A stretch of DNA of 64,000 nt. It comes from Prunella strophiata (taxonomy: Eukaryota > Chordata > Aves > Passeriformes > Prunellidae). The stretch spans positions 20,985,310 through 21,049,309 of the forward strand of contig JAZBQD010000015.1 in assembly GCA_036583965.1 (NCBI GenBank). The letters run 5' to 3'. This document shows positions 22,001-35,533 of this stretch, piece by piece; position 1 is the stretch's first letter, and each line of letters starts with the position of its first letter. Both the position numbers and the translations under genes were made by a program. Under the pieces are notes generated by a model. That model was not told the DNA's origin. It was given only the letters and a program-made list of their open reading frames with translations, and did not search any database.

Positions 22001-25000
22001 AATCTTGATTGATAAAAGAATGTCTAGAGAAACCAGGCACAATAAAACCAAACAGAACCAGGCCATTTGTGTGGCAATGATGCTGAAGGGCTGAATGATG
22101 ACTACAGGAGCTGAAAACACCTAAGTGTGGATTAGAAAAAAATCCCTCTCTGAATTAAAACAGCAAATCAAAAGAATCAGCAAAAGATTAACAGCCTGAA
22201 TCAGATACAGATTAGGGTCAGTTCCTGGGGGACAATTTCCTGCCCCTCTTTAGATCATTTTTCAGCTGTTATTTTCTCTCAGAGAGGCCTGGAAAGTGTC
22301 TCTCCTTTATTGGTCTTACAAATATTTCATGAATTCTATTCAGAGAGGGTAAAAAACATCCCACATAATACTAGTCACCAGGCTTTCCCAGTCTCAGGAC
22401 TTTTTCCTTGTGTCTTAGCTCATAGCTATTTCAAAGCATTTCTGGATCTGGAAAAAACCCACACCATAAAAGCCTAGGCCTCTTCATATGCATAAAGTTA
22501 TTTTCCTTGTGCTTCACAAGCTACCAAAGACTTGTGCAAGCTGTTCCTCTCCCCCTCATGTCCACACAGACACACACTATCACCTAGTGATGTTTTTTTT
22601 CACAGAAAGTCTTTTGCAATTTATCTCCCTTGCAGGCTCTCTAAGAGAAAAGAACATTTTCCTTAGGATTCTTTAAACTTCACTCTCTTAGCAATGTCCT
22701 GGCATTATCAGGTAGAAACCTTCAGTATCCTTTTCCCTTTGTTCTTTGTGCTTATTGCAGAAAGATGGAAAAACCACTGTGACCCAGCTCATTAAGAGAA
22801 TGTAGACAACTGCCAACAGAAAGGTTAAGCACCATGCAGACCTTGAGAAAAAGAAGGTCTAGTGGTCTAAAATAGGTTTAAAACAGGAGCTTTTCTAACT
22901 TCTGAGGAGTTTGGGAAAACAGTTGCAATGCCTGGTTTATGTGAGACCACAAAGGAAAAGCTTTTTCCCAGAAATAACACTTTGTACCATACCTGGGGAG
23001 CTGTTTTCTCAGCTGACCCTCTGTCTCTAGATATCTCAAAACAATAAGGCTGTGAAACAATTAATGAAATCTTAAATGCCCAAATAAAGGGGAAAAAAAT
23101 ACCACACACTCCACCAATGTATGCTCACAGGAAATATGCATTTTCTGTCTCACTTGATAGTCTCTGTGTTATTATTAAATAATAAAACTAAATTAATAGC
23201 AATGTTGAAGTTCCTTGCCCAGGTCTTTAATTATTAAACCCATTACTCTAGCTTTGTATTTAGATGTGCTTTAGCCAGTTACTGCTTGTAGTTAAACAGG
23301 GATTTCAGATTAGACAGTGAAATATGTCAAAAGGGGAAACTATTTTTAAAAAGTGCTAATCCTCTCAGATTTTCAGCATGTGACTTAGAAGTATAAAGCC
23401 TGGTATTTTTTAGGCTTAATATGTACTTTCAAAATGCTCACCATTACTTAATTAAAAAAAAAAAAAAATCAAGAATAAAACCCACCAAAAATAACAACAA
23501 AATTCAGTCCATATCTAGGAAACAAAGACACTGACAGAGGCTTCTGTTAATTCTGAACTCCTGACCTAAAGGTGCATGGCCAAATTGTTTCATGCTTCAT
23601 CTGTCTGTCTACTGACTCCAACATCACTTGTTGCAGATTTTAATCCAGTAAAAAATATGTGGAGAATTCAAATAACCCTTCCCGGTTATTAAACTCATGC
23701 TGCTAGTTGTAGCATTTATACTGCATTTTGTGTGAACAGCAGACATCAAACAATGCTTATTATTGGGAAATGTACTCCCTCCCCATTCAGGGCATGCCAA
23801 CCCCCTCAAACTGGAGGTAAAGGCACATAAAAAACATCTTGGCAACAATTAATTTAATAAGCTATTTTGAACCTACTTGTGTGTTAACTGGTCCCTAATT
23901 TCAAAGCGATGCAAGTTTTTAATCTCAAATACTCTGGGCTAGATACCCACCACATCAGAACATGGTGGCAAGTACCCCTGACATGAGAGGAAACGAGAAA
24001 ATTACAGCAACAATTACAGAATTATATCCTCCTGTGGCTCATGTTAACATTGCCAAATCCATGTATAAATCAGGACCAACTATTCATAGAATGTACCTGT
24101 CAGCAATATACCATGCGACATATGGCTCTACTTAATCAAATATACAATTCCATTTTTTTTAACTCAGAATATTCCTTTAAGGCACAGAGTAGTCAGCCAG
24201 TCATTCACACTGTGATGTGGTTTAAAACATTTAAATATTTATGCACCATATTTTATTTATATGTATAGCTATGTCTGAGAGATCTTTTTTTTCCCCCATC
24301 CTAAGAGGAAACTGACCTTTCTGAAGGCCATTTTGCAGTAGTTGCCACACATGTCTTAGATGAGGGACTAGTACTAAGTCAGAAATATTTTGGGTTTAAA
24401 CAGCCTACAAGGACTCTCTTATACTTTCTATGTTTGTTTTTTATTAAAAGCATTGTTCAAAATATGACAAAAAACAGAAATTGGAGCTACAAAGATTTTT
24501 GTTCACATTGATATTTGAGCCAGCTGTGAAGATTTAAATCACACTAGATCTTGTTTTATGAATGTCCTTTTGCAACAAGAAAACCATGGAATGCCCTTAA
24601 AAAAGAATTTTTTGATATAAAACAGATGTTTTATCCTTTTTTGGGGGCTTTGTTATTGTAGTGCCATGATAGGTAATTAATTCCCAGGCTCCACATAGGT
24701 CTTCTGGCAGATGAAGAGTATGATTTGATTTCAAGGCTATAGTGGAGTCAGGGAATTACAGGCCTTTGAGGGGTCATTGCAGAAGCAAGTTTCTTATACT
24801 GGGACTGGCTTCAGCCATTAATGCTGCTTGCACAGAATGTAACGTGAAACTAGTGTTGAACTTCAATAAGGATGGAAGTAGTAGCTGGAAACAATATGTG
24901 CTGTTGCTCAGACTGAGCTGAGCTGATGTATCATGAAAAGGCATTCACCTTTTCATAAATTAATGGATTCTTTTGCATTTCAAGACCAGGGTTTTGATTA

Positions 25001-25237
25001 TTCTGAGATGAATCCATGTAGTTTCACTGCAATTCAGGCCGTTCTGGCTACACTTACCTTTACATATTTTTTTCCTCATTTTCATTGCTATTGCAGAATT
25101 AATGCTTATTAGGAAAAAACAATTTCACTATAAGTTAGGGCTTTTACATCTTGAAATATTTTAATGAAACCAATTGATATTCTAATTTGCTATTAATCAC
25201 AGTAGCTGTATTTTTTCTCATTATTGTGTTTGCATAC
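19021..25237 (-). other. 6.2-kb VPS13B intron between exons 6 and 7
   Basis: Contains the inverted CR1 fragment at 20508-20778 and an A-run near 23455. A 127-codon open frame on the minus strand at 21149-21532 has no recognisable domain or splice context and is treated as chance. Confidence 0.75.
20508..20778 (-). mobile_element. CR1 LINE 3' fragment, minus orientation
   Basis: The plus strand shows tctggggctagaagggacct, ccaatgcccctgctagagca, ctccacaacctctctgggca and tctgttccagtgactggtca, the hallmark blocks of an inverted CR1 3' region. The ATTCTRTG tail has decayed (cacaggatg remains). It lies in the exon 6 - exon 7 intron. Confidence 0.85.
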
Positions 25238-25587
25238 CTGTTGCCAAGCTTGAATTGCTGTATTTAGAGAATGAAGTGCGTATTGGCCAAAGCTGATGAA
25301 AATAGGGTCAAGCATTATCGTGCAGTCAAACAGCCTTCCTGCTGAGCTGCTGGAAACAGCAATCTGCCCCCAGATTTTGAAAGGTTTCACAACACTCTGC
25401 ATGGTCACATTTCGACACTCCAGAAGTTTACAGTCAGCTTGAGTTGAAAACTGGATCTCCTGGAACACTGACTCATCGTTCCACTGACGAAGATATACAT
25501 GAGGCTCATCAAAGGAAACTATCATGTATTCTAGTTCAGATGGCATGTTCTTATCAGATAAAAATGGCTGAAGGAACTTTGGTGGTG
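25238..25587 (-). CDS. VPS13B: VPS13B window exon 6
   Basis: Acceptor tacttttcag before 25587, donor CAACAG|gtatgc at 25238; 350 nt, phase 1 in and phase 0 out. It is the second longest exon here and is intact. It encodes PPKFLQPFLSDKNMPSELEY, MIVSFDEPHVYLRQWNDESV, then CKLLECRNVTMQSVVKPFKI and HSLNTAIQAWQQ. The charged, alternating hydrophobic strands fit the beta-sandwich repeats that begin the VAB region. The run AVSSSSAGRL is serine-rich where I recall a more varied loop in human. Confidence 0.96.
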
Positions 25588-27369
25588 CTGAAAAGTAAAA
25601 GAACAAACAAGACTAGAACCATTGCTGCATTCTTTATGTTTTTGTAAATTGTGTTTTTACTGCTTGTACGTAAGATGAAAACAAGTAAATCTATCAAAGA
25701 GTTGACATTTCTGAAATCTGAAATGAATCCTGTTCACACTGTTTGTTAGATGTAAAACAGTAGCATAATTAATAGCAGCTGTAAACAAAAAGTATCTGCA
25801 GAACAAAATCTTTTCATGGTAAATAAACCAGCCAGCGAAACTGCTTTATCTGCTCAATGCTTCAGATTGCCACTTATTTGGAACAGGGACCATATTTCTG
25901 TGAATTTTTGCTACAGTAGGTGTATATAATATTTCACACATAGCACATTACAAACACAATAAAAATTTGCAATAGAGTATTTGCTGACATGTGACTGTGC
26001 AGGCCAACAGGCTCCACACTGGAAGTTGTCTTTGCTGCAGTTATGGACAGTTCAAGACCACAAACCCACTGAAATGTGACATACTACCCCATAATACTAG
26101 AAATGAAACAAAACAGTATCCTGAGACTAAAGCATGAGAAATGTATCACAAAAAAGATTTTATCACATTTGTTGAAGTCTCAGTTGTGCAAAGTGCAGAG
26201 CACTGAGGCAGCAGACACTGCAAGGCACGTACACCCCTTGTGCAACATTAAGCATGTGAATATTTCCATTGATGTTATTATTTATGTTGCTGGAACTACT
26301 CACATGCTTAAAATTAGCGTATGCTCTAGTGCTCTCCAGATTTGGAACCAAAACACTCATCCCTATCCAGGATCAAGCCCTGTTATTCTACAAACTGTAA
26401 TGGATACAACAAGTTTTGTGCTCCCTTTGTGTATAACATAGCACAAAGGAGCCCCAAAACTTAAGGCCTTTAGATGCTATAACAACAGTAACAACAGCGT
26501 AAGCTCATTGTTGAGAAATAAAACAGCTGCCTTTGATTTTAATCTGATTTTAGCCTTTTCCAGTATATATAATTTTAAAGACTGAGCATCTGAAATTGTA
26601 CTGTAATACTGAGGAAGATTATGTACTGATAGAGGTAGCTGACAGAGAAGAAATTATTTTTTAGTCATTGCATGTCAGTCTTGGCATGATTTGATAATGA
26701 ATATATTATAATACTTGCAGAAACACAAAAACTCCACACAAAAACTCCACACAAGGAAAGCTGTCCCTGTCAAAATTATCCAAGAAGTTTGCCCATCTTC
26801 CATAGAAAGCATTCCTGGCATTTGAAAATCAGACAATAATCTAAAGATCTCTTGGAATGTATTTGCCATTAATGCAATGACAGAGAGCACTGAACAAAAC
26901 CAGATGTAGCTCCAAAAGTGATCATAACTGAAATAACTTAAATCTGCAGTTCTCAGAGCTCTTCCAAGGAATTTTTACTAAGCGGGTTGCAAAATCTTCA
27001 AGTATTTTAACAGTACTGTTAATACACTGGAAAATGTAAAAGATCAAATTCATTCACTAAGATGGCTCAAAAGTGCAGTGGCACCTGCTGTCCCTAATCA
27101 GACTATGGAAAACAGACAGCTTCTACAGTTACCCATTCCAGGGGCAGGCAGGAAGGGGCTGCTCCTCCAGCCTCACTGCCAGCCCTGGGGACAGGCTCAG
27201 TGCACACAAGCCATCGGTTTCACCCTGGAGCCTGTGCCACTGGTGGCTGCTGGTGATGGCTTCTTTCAAGAATGCCTGTTGAATGAGGAAATGGGGACTA
27301 CACAGAGCAGGAGAGTGCCTAAGCAGCATCTGTGTATGCTTTTATTCTTCTCCATAAAGCAGTACATAC
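25588..27369 (-). other. 1.8-kb VPS13B intron between exons 5 and 6
   Basis: Ordinary AT-rich intron with the 13-bp duplication at 26724-26749. The GC-richer stretch 27070-27300, next to exon 5, has open frames on both strands without recognisable protein. Confidence 0.75.
26724..26749. repeat. 13-bp tandem duplication
   Basis: Two perfect copies of cacaaaaactcca, followed by a third partial copy (cacaa). Located in the exon 5 - exon 6 intron neighbourhood, upstream of exon 6 on the gene strand. Confidence 0.9.
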
Positions 27370-27551
27370 CTGTGCCAAGTTGATCAAGATGATGGCTTAG
27401 GTGGACTTCCAAAGAGGTGAATTGGAGCACCACACTCAGGGATGGCACAAACCAAGGAGTAAAACAGGAGTCAACCCTGGTGCAAGCCGCTAATGCCGTG
27501 GGGGTCACGAGCTGATCGCACGCGCTTTGGGAGCCAGATTCACTTTCTGAG
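27370..27551 (-). CDS. VPS13B: VPS13B window exon 5
   Basis: Acceptor cctcttgcag before 27551, donor GGCACAG|gtatgt at 27370; 182 nt, phase 2 in and phase 1 out. Protein: SESESGSQSACDQLVTPTAL, AACTRVDSCFTPWFVPSLSV, VLQFTSLEVHLSHHLDQLGT. The acidic/serine-rich start is a linker; the TPTALAACTRVDSCFTPWF segment is a strongly conserved VPS13B signature. The frame is intact, and the splice joins to exon 6 as ...LGTAPPKF. The exon contains a small cluster of CpGs in otherwise CpG-poor DNA. Confidence 0.96.
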
Positions 27552-30500
27552 CTGCAAGAGGAAGGGAACAAAGCAGTCCTTCAGCACTTCCAGGATTCTG
27601 CAGCTTTACAGCAGGAATTGATGATGTTCCACACTTATTTTCTGACACAGACAACACCACGGTTTTATTTTAACTGCTAATGCCAGTGTCTGTACTCTTT
27701 CCAACAAGATTGCAATCCATCCATGCTTTTATCAAACTACACTTTCAATTTACAAATATTTGAACCACAAACACAAAGCCTATTTGCAGAAAATAAAACC
27801 AAAATATGACAGCTATCTTTAATAGTTGAAATACCTAAACAGAGAAATTATTGTTATTGAAGGTATAAGAATGAGATGAAAGGTCAAGAGAATTTGTTTT
27901 TTCACTTGATTTTAAGGAAACCAACTTGCAACCATCAAACCACTTCTATGTATGAACCCCTAATCTTTGTAAGCTTTATTTCCTTTGCCCTTCTCACTCA
28001 TGACATGAATGATTCAAAAATTATTTCCAAGTACTGTAAGTTCAGTCTGGAGCCCTTTACTAGCATATTAACTATATATTTAAAGTGCCACCCTCCTGAT
28101 TTTTTTTCATAGCTGTGCTCCTAACACCATGAATTTCCAAGCATTATCTTTCAGTCTCTTGAGAGAAACTAACACTACATCACAACTCTATAACCTGCTA
28201 AGACACCACAAAAGTAAAATAAACTTTCTAATTTAGCAAAAACTATCCTTACTGGTCCTTATTCTCACTCCATTTGAAGATTGGCTCTCAAGAGCTTTAG
28301 TTTAAAAGTTGAGACTTGATTAAAGAGAATTATAACCACATCCTCAGTCAAATAATGTCTTTTAATGAAAGACGGACTAAGGTCAACTTAATATTTTTGT
28401 CAGAAAGTCATTAGTTTTTATAAAGCACCCTAAATCCACTTCCATTAACATTTTAAAGATATTTAAATTCAAACATAAGTTTAGATTTGAACAATGGCTT
28501 TCCAAGCAACACACCTTAAGCTTTTAGGACCAGATTTTTCATCATGCAGTGTGTTTTACTTCAAAATTATGCACAAATAGAGTAGGTACTCAAAATGTTC
28601 AGCTGTAAATGCATGGAATTCCATGGATAGTTAAACTGATCAGTATTATTTAGTGTTGCAGTAACTATCTAGGATAGTATTTATTTACAGAGCTTAAATC
28701 CAACTTAAGGCCTGTGGACATAAAATGCAGCAGTAAAACCCAGCTAAGATTAGCTAATTATCAAAGAATCATGCCAGGATACTAAGAATGGATTAGGACA
28801 GAAAAGAATGAGAGATAAATTACTTAATCAGAATTTTAGCTGCTTTCCTGTGCTTCTTTATGTGTTTAAATTGCTTGTTTACATTGCAAAAACAGTGTTG
28901 TGCACCTTTCAAGAACTGGTACCTTTGGAAATAATATTATTCTTTGTGCTCACATGATAAAATATCTATGGGAGTGGATAACAGAGAAATAGGATGCTTT
29001 ACTTTGCTCTGCCATGGATATTTCTTAGATTACTGGAACAAAGGAAGGAACCAAATTCAAAAGGACAAAAATTCATATGCTGATTTAGACAACTAAGTAC
29101 TTTTGAATCTGGAAAATTGGTTAGTTCTTTTAAAGTAACTATTAATATTTTGATTTTTTTTGCTTGTTGCATTTTGATTAGAAACAGAAAATCAGGAGCA
29201 TATGAAATGAAAACAGTTTTCTGTTGGGGTAGATGAGAGCAAACAAATGTTAACCAAACTATGAAGAACTTAAAAAAAAAAAACCTAATTGCACCTTGAT
29301 ATCCTGAACTAAGACTTAATTTCATGAACAGCTGTAACACTGATTGCAGTAAAGAAGATGGACATTTATTAAATATTTGAGGTTTATTAAAAAAAATATA
29401 TTTATTGTCCTCAGAAACCTATTTCTTGACTAACCTATCAGTGACTAAGCATTTTTATTTCCTTTGATGTATTTTGGAGATGCATATTTTCATAGAATAA
29501 AAGCCAAACAAAACCTAATTTATTATCTAGTAAGATTTTATATATCTACTTTTTATTCATTGAGCATTTTACTGTATGGAACTCTTGTAATTTCTCACTC
29601 ATAAACAACATGATGACAGAGCAACAGGACATGCTTTATGCAGAAGGAAGTGTGGCAGGGAGATAATGTAAAGCATTTATCCAAATTTTTCTCCTTTTTT
29701 TTTTGCCCCACAAGCAACAAACCACAGAGAGGTAATACTCAGCAATTTAAAATGTTGGGAACAAAAAGATTCAAAGCTGTTTTTTGTTTCCTGATCGAGT
29801 CACCTTAGAAACCAAAAAGGCCCAACACTGAAACCCTGCAAAATTCAGAGTCCAAGCAGATGCTTAAAAACTTAACCAGAGAGAAACAGCAAATGAGGGT
29901 GGGACAAAGTTGCCCCAGGGGACAGAACTGGCCTTGCATCCTCTCCCCTGCCAGGGAGGGACAAGTGCTGGCAGTGGGAGACTGAGAGGAGCAGGACAGT
30001 GCAGCCTAAAACCTGGTTTAGCAGGTAAAGTCTCTACAGAGAGAAAAGAGCCTTCTAGGAACCATCTGAAAATGCAACAAGGATCTTCCACCACTGTTTT
30101 CCCATCTGCCCAGACTTTTTCTGAAGTGTAATTGTTTTATCTGTGAGGGGCTCCATTTGATTTTTACTCAACCAGAAACCATATTCAGAATTACAGCCAC
30201 CATGCCATTATGAAAATAAGAATACAGTAACAGTATAAACCAGCTACAGTACAAAACAGACCAAAAGCAGCAATCAAGTTATTATAGTATTTTCTTTAAA
30301 AAAAACCAACTGCAATAAAAAACTCCTAATACAAATAAAAAGTTTTTAAAGAGGAACTGTAGTCACTACCATGACCCTGATTTGAAATTGAATCCCATTT
30401 AAACTTTTTGCCTAGGTAGACTTCCATCAGACCTTTAGCACTGTCACTTTCTCCTTTAACTTTGCAGAGAGCACAAAAATGGAAAACCACAGCCCTTTAT

Positions 30501-30840
30501 CACATGCTGTGCACAAACAGCAAATAAAGCAGTGTTAACTGAAAATACAGGAAAATTTCTATTAAGTCTTGGTGAACAACAGTAGAGCATTAATATCAGA
30601 AGAAGATGTGATTGTGAAATAAAAATTTGTTCATCAAGTGAATACAATACAAAAACACCCCTACATTTCTTGGCTTCCTTGGAGCTACAAAATGAAGTGT
30701 GGACTGTCCACAATTTTTAGCTGTGAAAGAGGAGGAAGAACCAGATTCTACTGCTTTGTGTTTGGCACATCATGCTAAAGGAGGAATGTGGCAAAATCAA
30801 AGGAAATTAAAAATAAAACTGATCTGACTTTATCACCAGA

Positions 30841-30878
30841 TTTTTTTTCTTTTTCTTTTTTTTTTTTTTTTTTTTTTT
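30841..30878. repeat. T-tract, 38 nt
   Basis: Thirty-eight bases with 36 T and two C, the longest homopolymer-like tract in the window, in the exon 4 - exon 5 intron. No repeat body was recognised next to it. Confidence 0.95.
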
Positions 30879-33185
30879 AAGTGCTGGGAAATATCAGAAT
30901 ATTAAAATGGAAGATATCTACATTTGAAGTCATATAAATTTTGATATTTCACATCATGCAAAGCAGCTCAAGTTAAACATATGGCGACTGAGAACAATGC
31001 CTTAGCAGTGACCTGCATTATTCTTGTTATTTTAAGAGAGAAATATTTAAACCAAAACTGCCATTTGTGATGAAACTACAACATAGGAAAATATCCACTG
31101 GGAAGAAGAAAGAGACCACTTAGCTCATTTAATTTATGACTCAAATACTGGTCTGAACCCAAATTGTTAGAGGTCAAAATCCAGTACATCATTTACTTTG
31201 AATAAAAGCTGAAACAATTAGCAAGAAACATGATCATGATTCCTCACTTGAATTTCTAAAAAGTAGCAATTTAAGGCTTATTTAAAAGTTTTTGTACTTG
31301 TTTCATGGTTTGTATCTTAAGGCACTTTCAATTACTATTTTACATTAATATGTCAGTAATTATAAAAGCATTGTTTAAATTACACAGAAGATGCACAAAT
31401 ATATAAAACATCCTGTAATGTAACTCATTTAAACAAAAAAATTATAAATAATTCCCAACTAAACCAGGACGGGGCTTTAGTGTCTCACCAACGAAACAGA
31501 GCTTAAAAAGTAATTTCAGTTATGATTTGTTAGTCCTGCAACAGGCAAATGCAACCCATAAAAATAATTTATTCTGTGATAATTTTTTTGTAATCCCCTG
31601 TTTTAAGGCCTTCCACAAACAGTCATTTATGCCACATATGATTTATTTCATAAACACTGTACTACATTCCCAAAGAAATGCTAAATTATTTCACTTAGTA
31701 CTTCAAATTTGCTCATTCATTGAATAAACTTCCATAAATGTTCATGCAAAACCTTATACATACACATAAATAATGAATGGGATACAAAACTCTTAAAAAT
31801 AAACAACATACATGTATCTATTATGCCCTTCACCAGATAGCTCCTTGATTTTTATACTTCCAGTTAGCTCCTGATCAATCTCAGAAGAGCTTTCATACCA
31901 CAGGATTTGAATCATGCCATCTTTGCATATTCCCATATTTATTACTGGTTGCTCTATTTCACCCTGTCAGCTACTTCTCATCAGATCAGCTAAATCTACA
32001 TCTTGTCACAAACCTTGTTGTTTCCCTGTCACATGAGACACCTAAATTTCACACCTTCTAAACAATGTAAGAAATCAGTAATAAAGTACTAAACCACAAT
32101 GGATCAGCTCCCTGCTAATAATAATTAGCATATCACAGAAGTTACCACAAAAAACCAAAAAGAACCCAAAAAAAACAACAATAAAAAACCAACCCTGCAG
32201 AATTTAAAGGAAAAACTATTATCATTGAGCAGCAGCTGCATGCATATGGCAGTGGTTAGAGTCTGACCCAAAATGCAACACCACACTAAGAAGATAAACT
32301 TGAACAAGACTAAGCAATTCTATACTTTACAATTAACAGTATATTACAATTGCTAATCAATCATACAGTTGCAGTATATAATTAATGTCAAATCATTGTG
32401 AGTGTAAAGGAAAACTGAGGTTCAACTTTACAGCCTTTGTTTCTCACTCTCACAGATCCCTCAGCATTAGAATTCCCTGGTTTAACACTCAACACTGGCA
32501 TTAAGCCTTGAGGCTCTTCCCACAAGTCTGCAAAATCCCATGTTAAATGCTGGCTTTAGGAACAAGACTTTGACATTTACCACAACATGGGCACTGTCTC
32601 TCTCTCAAAACCAAGAAAGTTTGGCATCTTTTGGTTAAGTAGAATCTAGAACATATTTCAGAGTGCTTGGTGAGGAAGAAATGATCCATACCAGCAGCAG
32701 TATGTCTGATGAAGCCACAGTTTCAGCAAAGTTATTGCCAACATGGATTTCCTATGAGCCACTAGATGTCTAGAAAGGTTCATCTTCTCTGCAGGTCCAC
32801 AGTTTGTGTCACCACCTCCTCCACAAGGCTTCCCTTTAACAGAACATGATCCCTTAGGGCTTAACCATCACCTTCAATTTGTTCTGTAGCTGTAACCATA
32901 CACATTCAGTTCTTGGGCCCTGTCTCAAAACCTCCAGGTCAGTGATGTGTCACTGGCATGTTTGCTCTGTCTCCAAGAACACAAACACTGTAGAGCCTCA
33001 AACACTGTAGGTCAAAGCCTCATATCTGAGGAACAGCTGCTCTTGTTTAGACCAATGAAGTTTTTCTGAGAAGGATCACTCCTGACTGGTCAGGACTACT
33101 TCTTTCACACCAGTCCTTCCTGCAGCCATCCTTAAGAAACTTGCAGTGCAGCTTTATTTGAAGTTAGAGATCAGTTTGAATTTTT

Positions 33186-33715
33186 ATCATAGAACCACAG
33201 ATAGGGTTGGGTTGGAAGGAACCATAAATATCATAGTTGCAATACCCCTGCCAAGGGCAGTGACAACTTACACTAGACCAGGATGATCCAAGTCCCACCC
33301 AGCCTAGCCTTGAACACTTTCAGGGATGAGGCATCCACATCTTCTCTGAACAACCTATTCCAGTGCCTCACCTCCTCACAGTGAGGAATTTCTTCCTAAT
33401 ATCTAATCTAAACCTGCCCTCTCTCAGCTTAAATCCATCCCCCCTTATCACTACATGTCCTTGTAAAAAGTCTCTCTCCAGCTGTCTTTAGGTTCTGAAA
33501 TGCTGCTCTAAGGTCTCCTTGGAGCTGTCTTTTCCTCAGACTGAAAAATTCCAAGTCTCTCAGTCTGTCTTCACAGGAGAGATGCTCCAGTCCTCTGATT
33601 ATCTTTGTGGCTCTTCTCTGGAATCACTCCAGCAGGTTCACATCCTTCTTAAGTCTGAGGCCCCAAAAACTGGACACAGTACTCCAGGTATGTGTCATAA
33701 CAGCAAACCCATGCC
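33186..33715 (-). mobile_element. CR1 LINE 3' fragment, minus orientation
   Basis: About 530 bp whose plus strand reads the reverse complement of a bird CR1 3' end. It begins with the tail (atcatagaaccacagatagg, gttgggttggaaggaacc), then the ccttgaacactttcagggat and ttcttcctaatatctaatct blocks, and ends near ctggacacagtactccaggt. It is the longest repeat in the window, moderately diverged and 5'-truncated as most CR1 copies are. It lies in the exon 4 - exon 5 intron in the same orientation as VPS13B. Confidence 0.9.
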
Positions 33716-35335
33716 TCCAAATTGAAAACACTGCTGAGGCAGGGAACATAACTTTTTCTCTCTCCTGATTAAAATCAGAGGGTTTCCTTATATATCCCAC
33801 AGGTTTCTGGCTTCTGGAGCTCACCCTGACCTATACAAATCTTTAAATTTCCAGCCTACTGTTAGTTCATGTAGGTATAAGCTACACTTCTTAAAGCTAT
33901 TATCAATCCCCCAGGCTAACAAAAGTATCAGGACTAGTGACTCTGCAGCCTCTGGACAGGTAGGTGTCAGTTCAAAGAACCTTCCTTTGACTTTCCTCTT
34001 TCTCTTCTGTTTATTTACCTTCAAATGCTTCAGTAGTGAGGTAAATGTTTTTTGCTACCTTCATTTATCTCCTGCTATCCTTGTGCAGTGAACTGCAAAT
34101 GCTTCAGTTTAATTCCTGTTGTTTCTGAGCAATTACAGCTCATTAGCTTATCAGAGCTCCCTGAATGAAGCATTGCATCTAGTGATAAACCCTACTTGAG
34201 CAGAAAACAATAAACATGACTACAGTGCTAAATGACTTGATGAAAAAAAAATCTACTAAATTTCACTACATCATTTCCAGTTCCCACCGAGTTCACATTT
34301 CTGTGGTGTTAAGCTGACCAGGAAGGCAATTCTGCCAGGGTCCCACATTCAGAGGAATTAACCTTGTCTAAAACACTTAACTTCTCAATGATGAAAATGC
34401 ATTCTTTCACAATTAACATCAAGAAATCATTTCCAACCTGATACTATTAATGGAAACCAGATGTTTAATTTTCCTCATTGATTTTGTTAGCCATGCTCAT
34501 ATTCTCTGATTTCTCTGAATTCTGTAGCTTCATTCAACACATACGTGGATGCTACATACTCATTGAAGCTTGGGTTCATAAACAGGCAGCAAGAATCAGC
34601 AAATACCAATGGTCCAAGAGAGTAATTTTGGGTTTTCTGCTCTAAATATAAAATGTTAAGCAGGTCTTTGAAAGCAATTCCACTGATGTTTCTGGAGAGA
34701 ATCTTAATTCTTTTACTCTACATATTAACCAAAGTGGAATGAATACAGAGTATCTGTCATTGCACAGTGTTTCTAGCTGTAAACATAATGAAAAATGTAT
34801 CCCCAGTGTTTAAAAACACTGATTAGTTTTTTCCATTTAGCATAGTAAGCAATCTGTGTGAATAATAATGCAATACAATTGAAATAACATACATTTTGTT
34901 CAATATCTTTAAAATGGTCATTGAATTGCACTGAGGAGAGAATCAAGGTGATGTGTAAGTATTGCATGGAAGAATGTTTACTGCTACATTATAGGATGGA
35001 TTGCATCTAAGCCTTTTTTTGTTAATCACCTGATTTTACTGCCTCATGCAGCTAAGAGGTCTCAGGACTTCAGGTGTTTGTCTGCACTTTCAGTAAGCCT
35101 TGTATTCAAAAATGGATGGTTATGATGCTTCCAGGCTGCCTAAGAACCTATAGGAAAGCTCTTTTTCCTTTGCACACTCCATGCCCTTGTGTGAAGGTGA
35201 GCTACAGTCTGAAGCTCATGCAGGACTAACTGCTCCTATTGCATACAAAAAAGTATCTTAATTTCTAAGCCTCTTGAAACAGATTTCTCAGGAGTGTAGC
35301 TCTAGATGTCTTTTCCCCTCCTCCTTAAAAATTAC

Positions 35336-35533
35336 CTTTGGTCATCAGGCACGTTCTGGCTGTTGTTGAGGACAATCCTCCAGAGGTCAGAGGCGATGAG
35401 CTCCTTCTGGTCGCTCACGAGGCCTGATGCTGGGCAGCTGCAGCTCACAGACCTTGCTCTCGGACAGGCTGAATTCCCGGAATGCTACAAATGATTTCTG
35501 AAGCTCATCCCAGTACTCCAAGCTGCAAGGAAC
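35336..35533 (-). CDS. VPS13B: VPS13B window exon 4, with a +1 frame break
   Basis: Acceptor ctcacag before 35533 and donor CAAAG|gtaatt at 35336. The exon starts in phase 0 with VPCSLEYWDELQKSFVAFRE and FSLSESKVCELQLPSI. It then breaks at 35421-35424. Frame 0 runs on to TGA at 35387-35389, while the homologous protein LVSDQKELIASDLWRIVLNN continues in the +1 frame to the donor. Length is 198 nt; phase 0 in and phase 2 out (exon 5 supplies the third base of a Ser codon) requires 197. One extra base is therefore present, most simply an additional C (G on the coding strand) turning AGC into AGGC. The exon is GC-richer than the flanking intron. Confidence 0.95.

Larger units (their letters stand above)
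27552..35335 (-). other. 7.8-kb VPS13B intron between exons 4 and 5
   Basis: Holds the T-tract at 30841-30878 and the 530-bp CR1 fragment at 33186-33715. A GC-richer patch lies at 29890-30010 without recognised content. Otherwise AT-rich; no exon seen. Confidence 0.75.

Noticed and set aside
27078..27383. Plus-strand open frame of 101 codons near exon 5
   Set aside because: It overlaps the exon 5 donor on the opposite strand and has no recognisable content.
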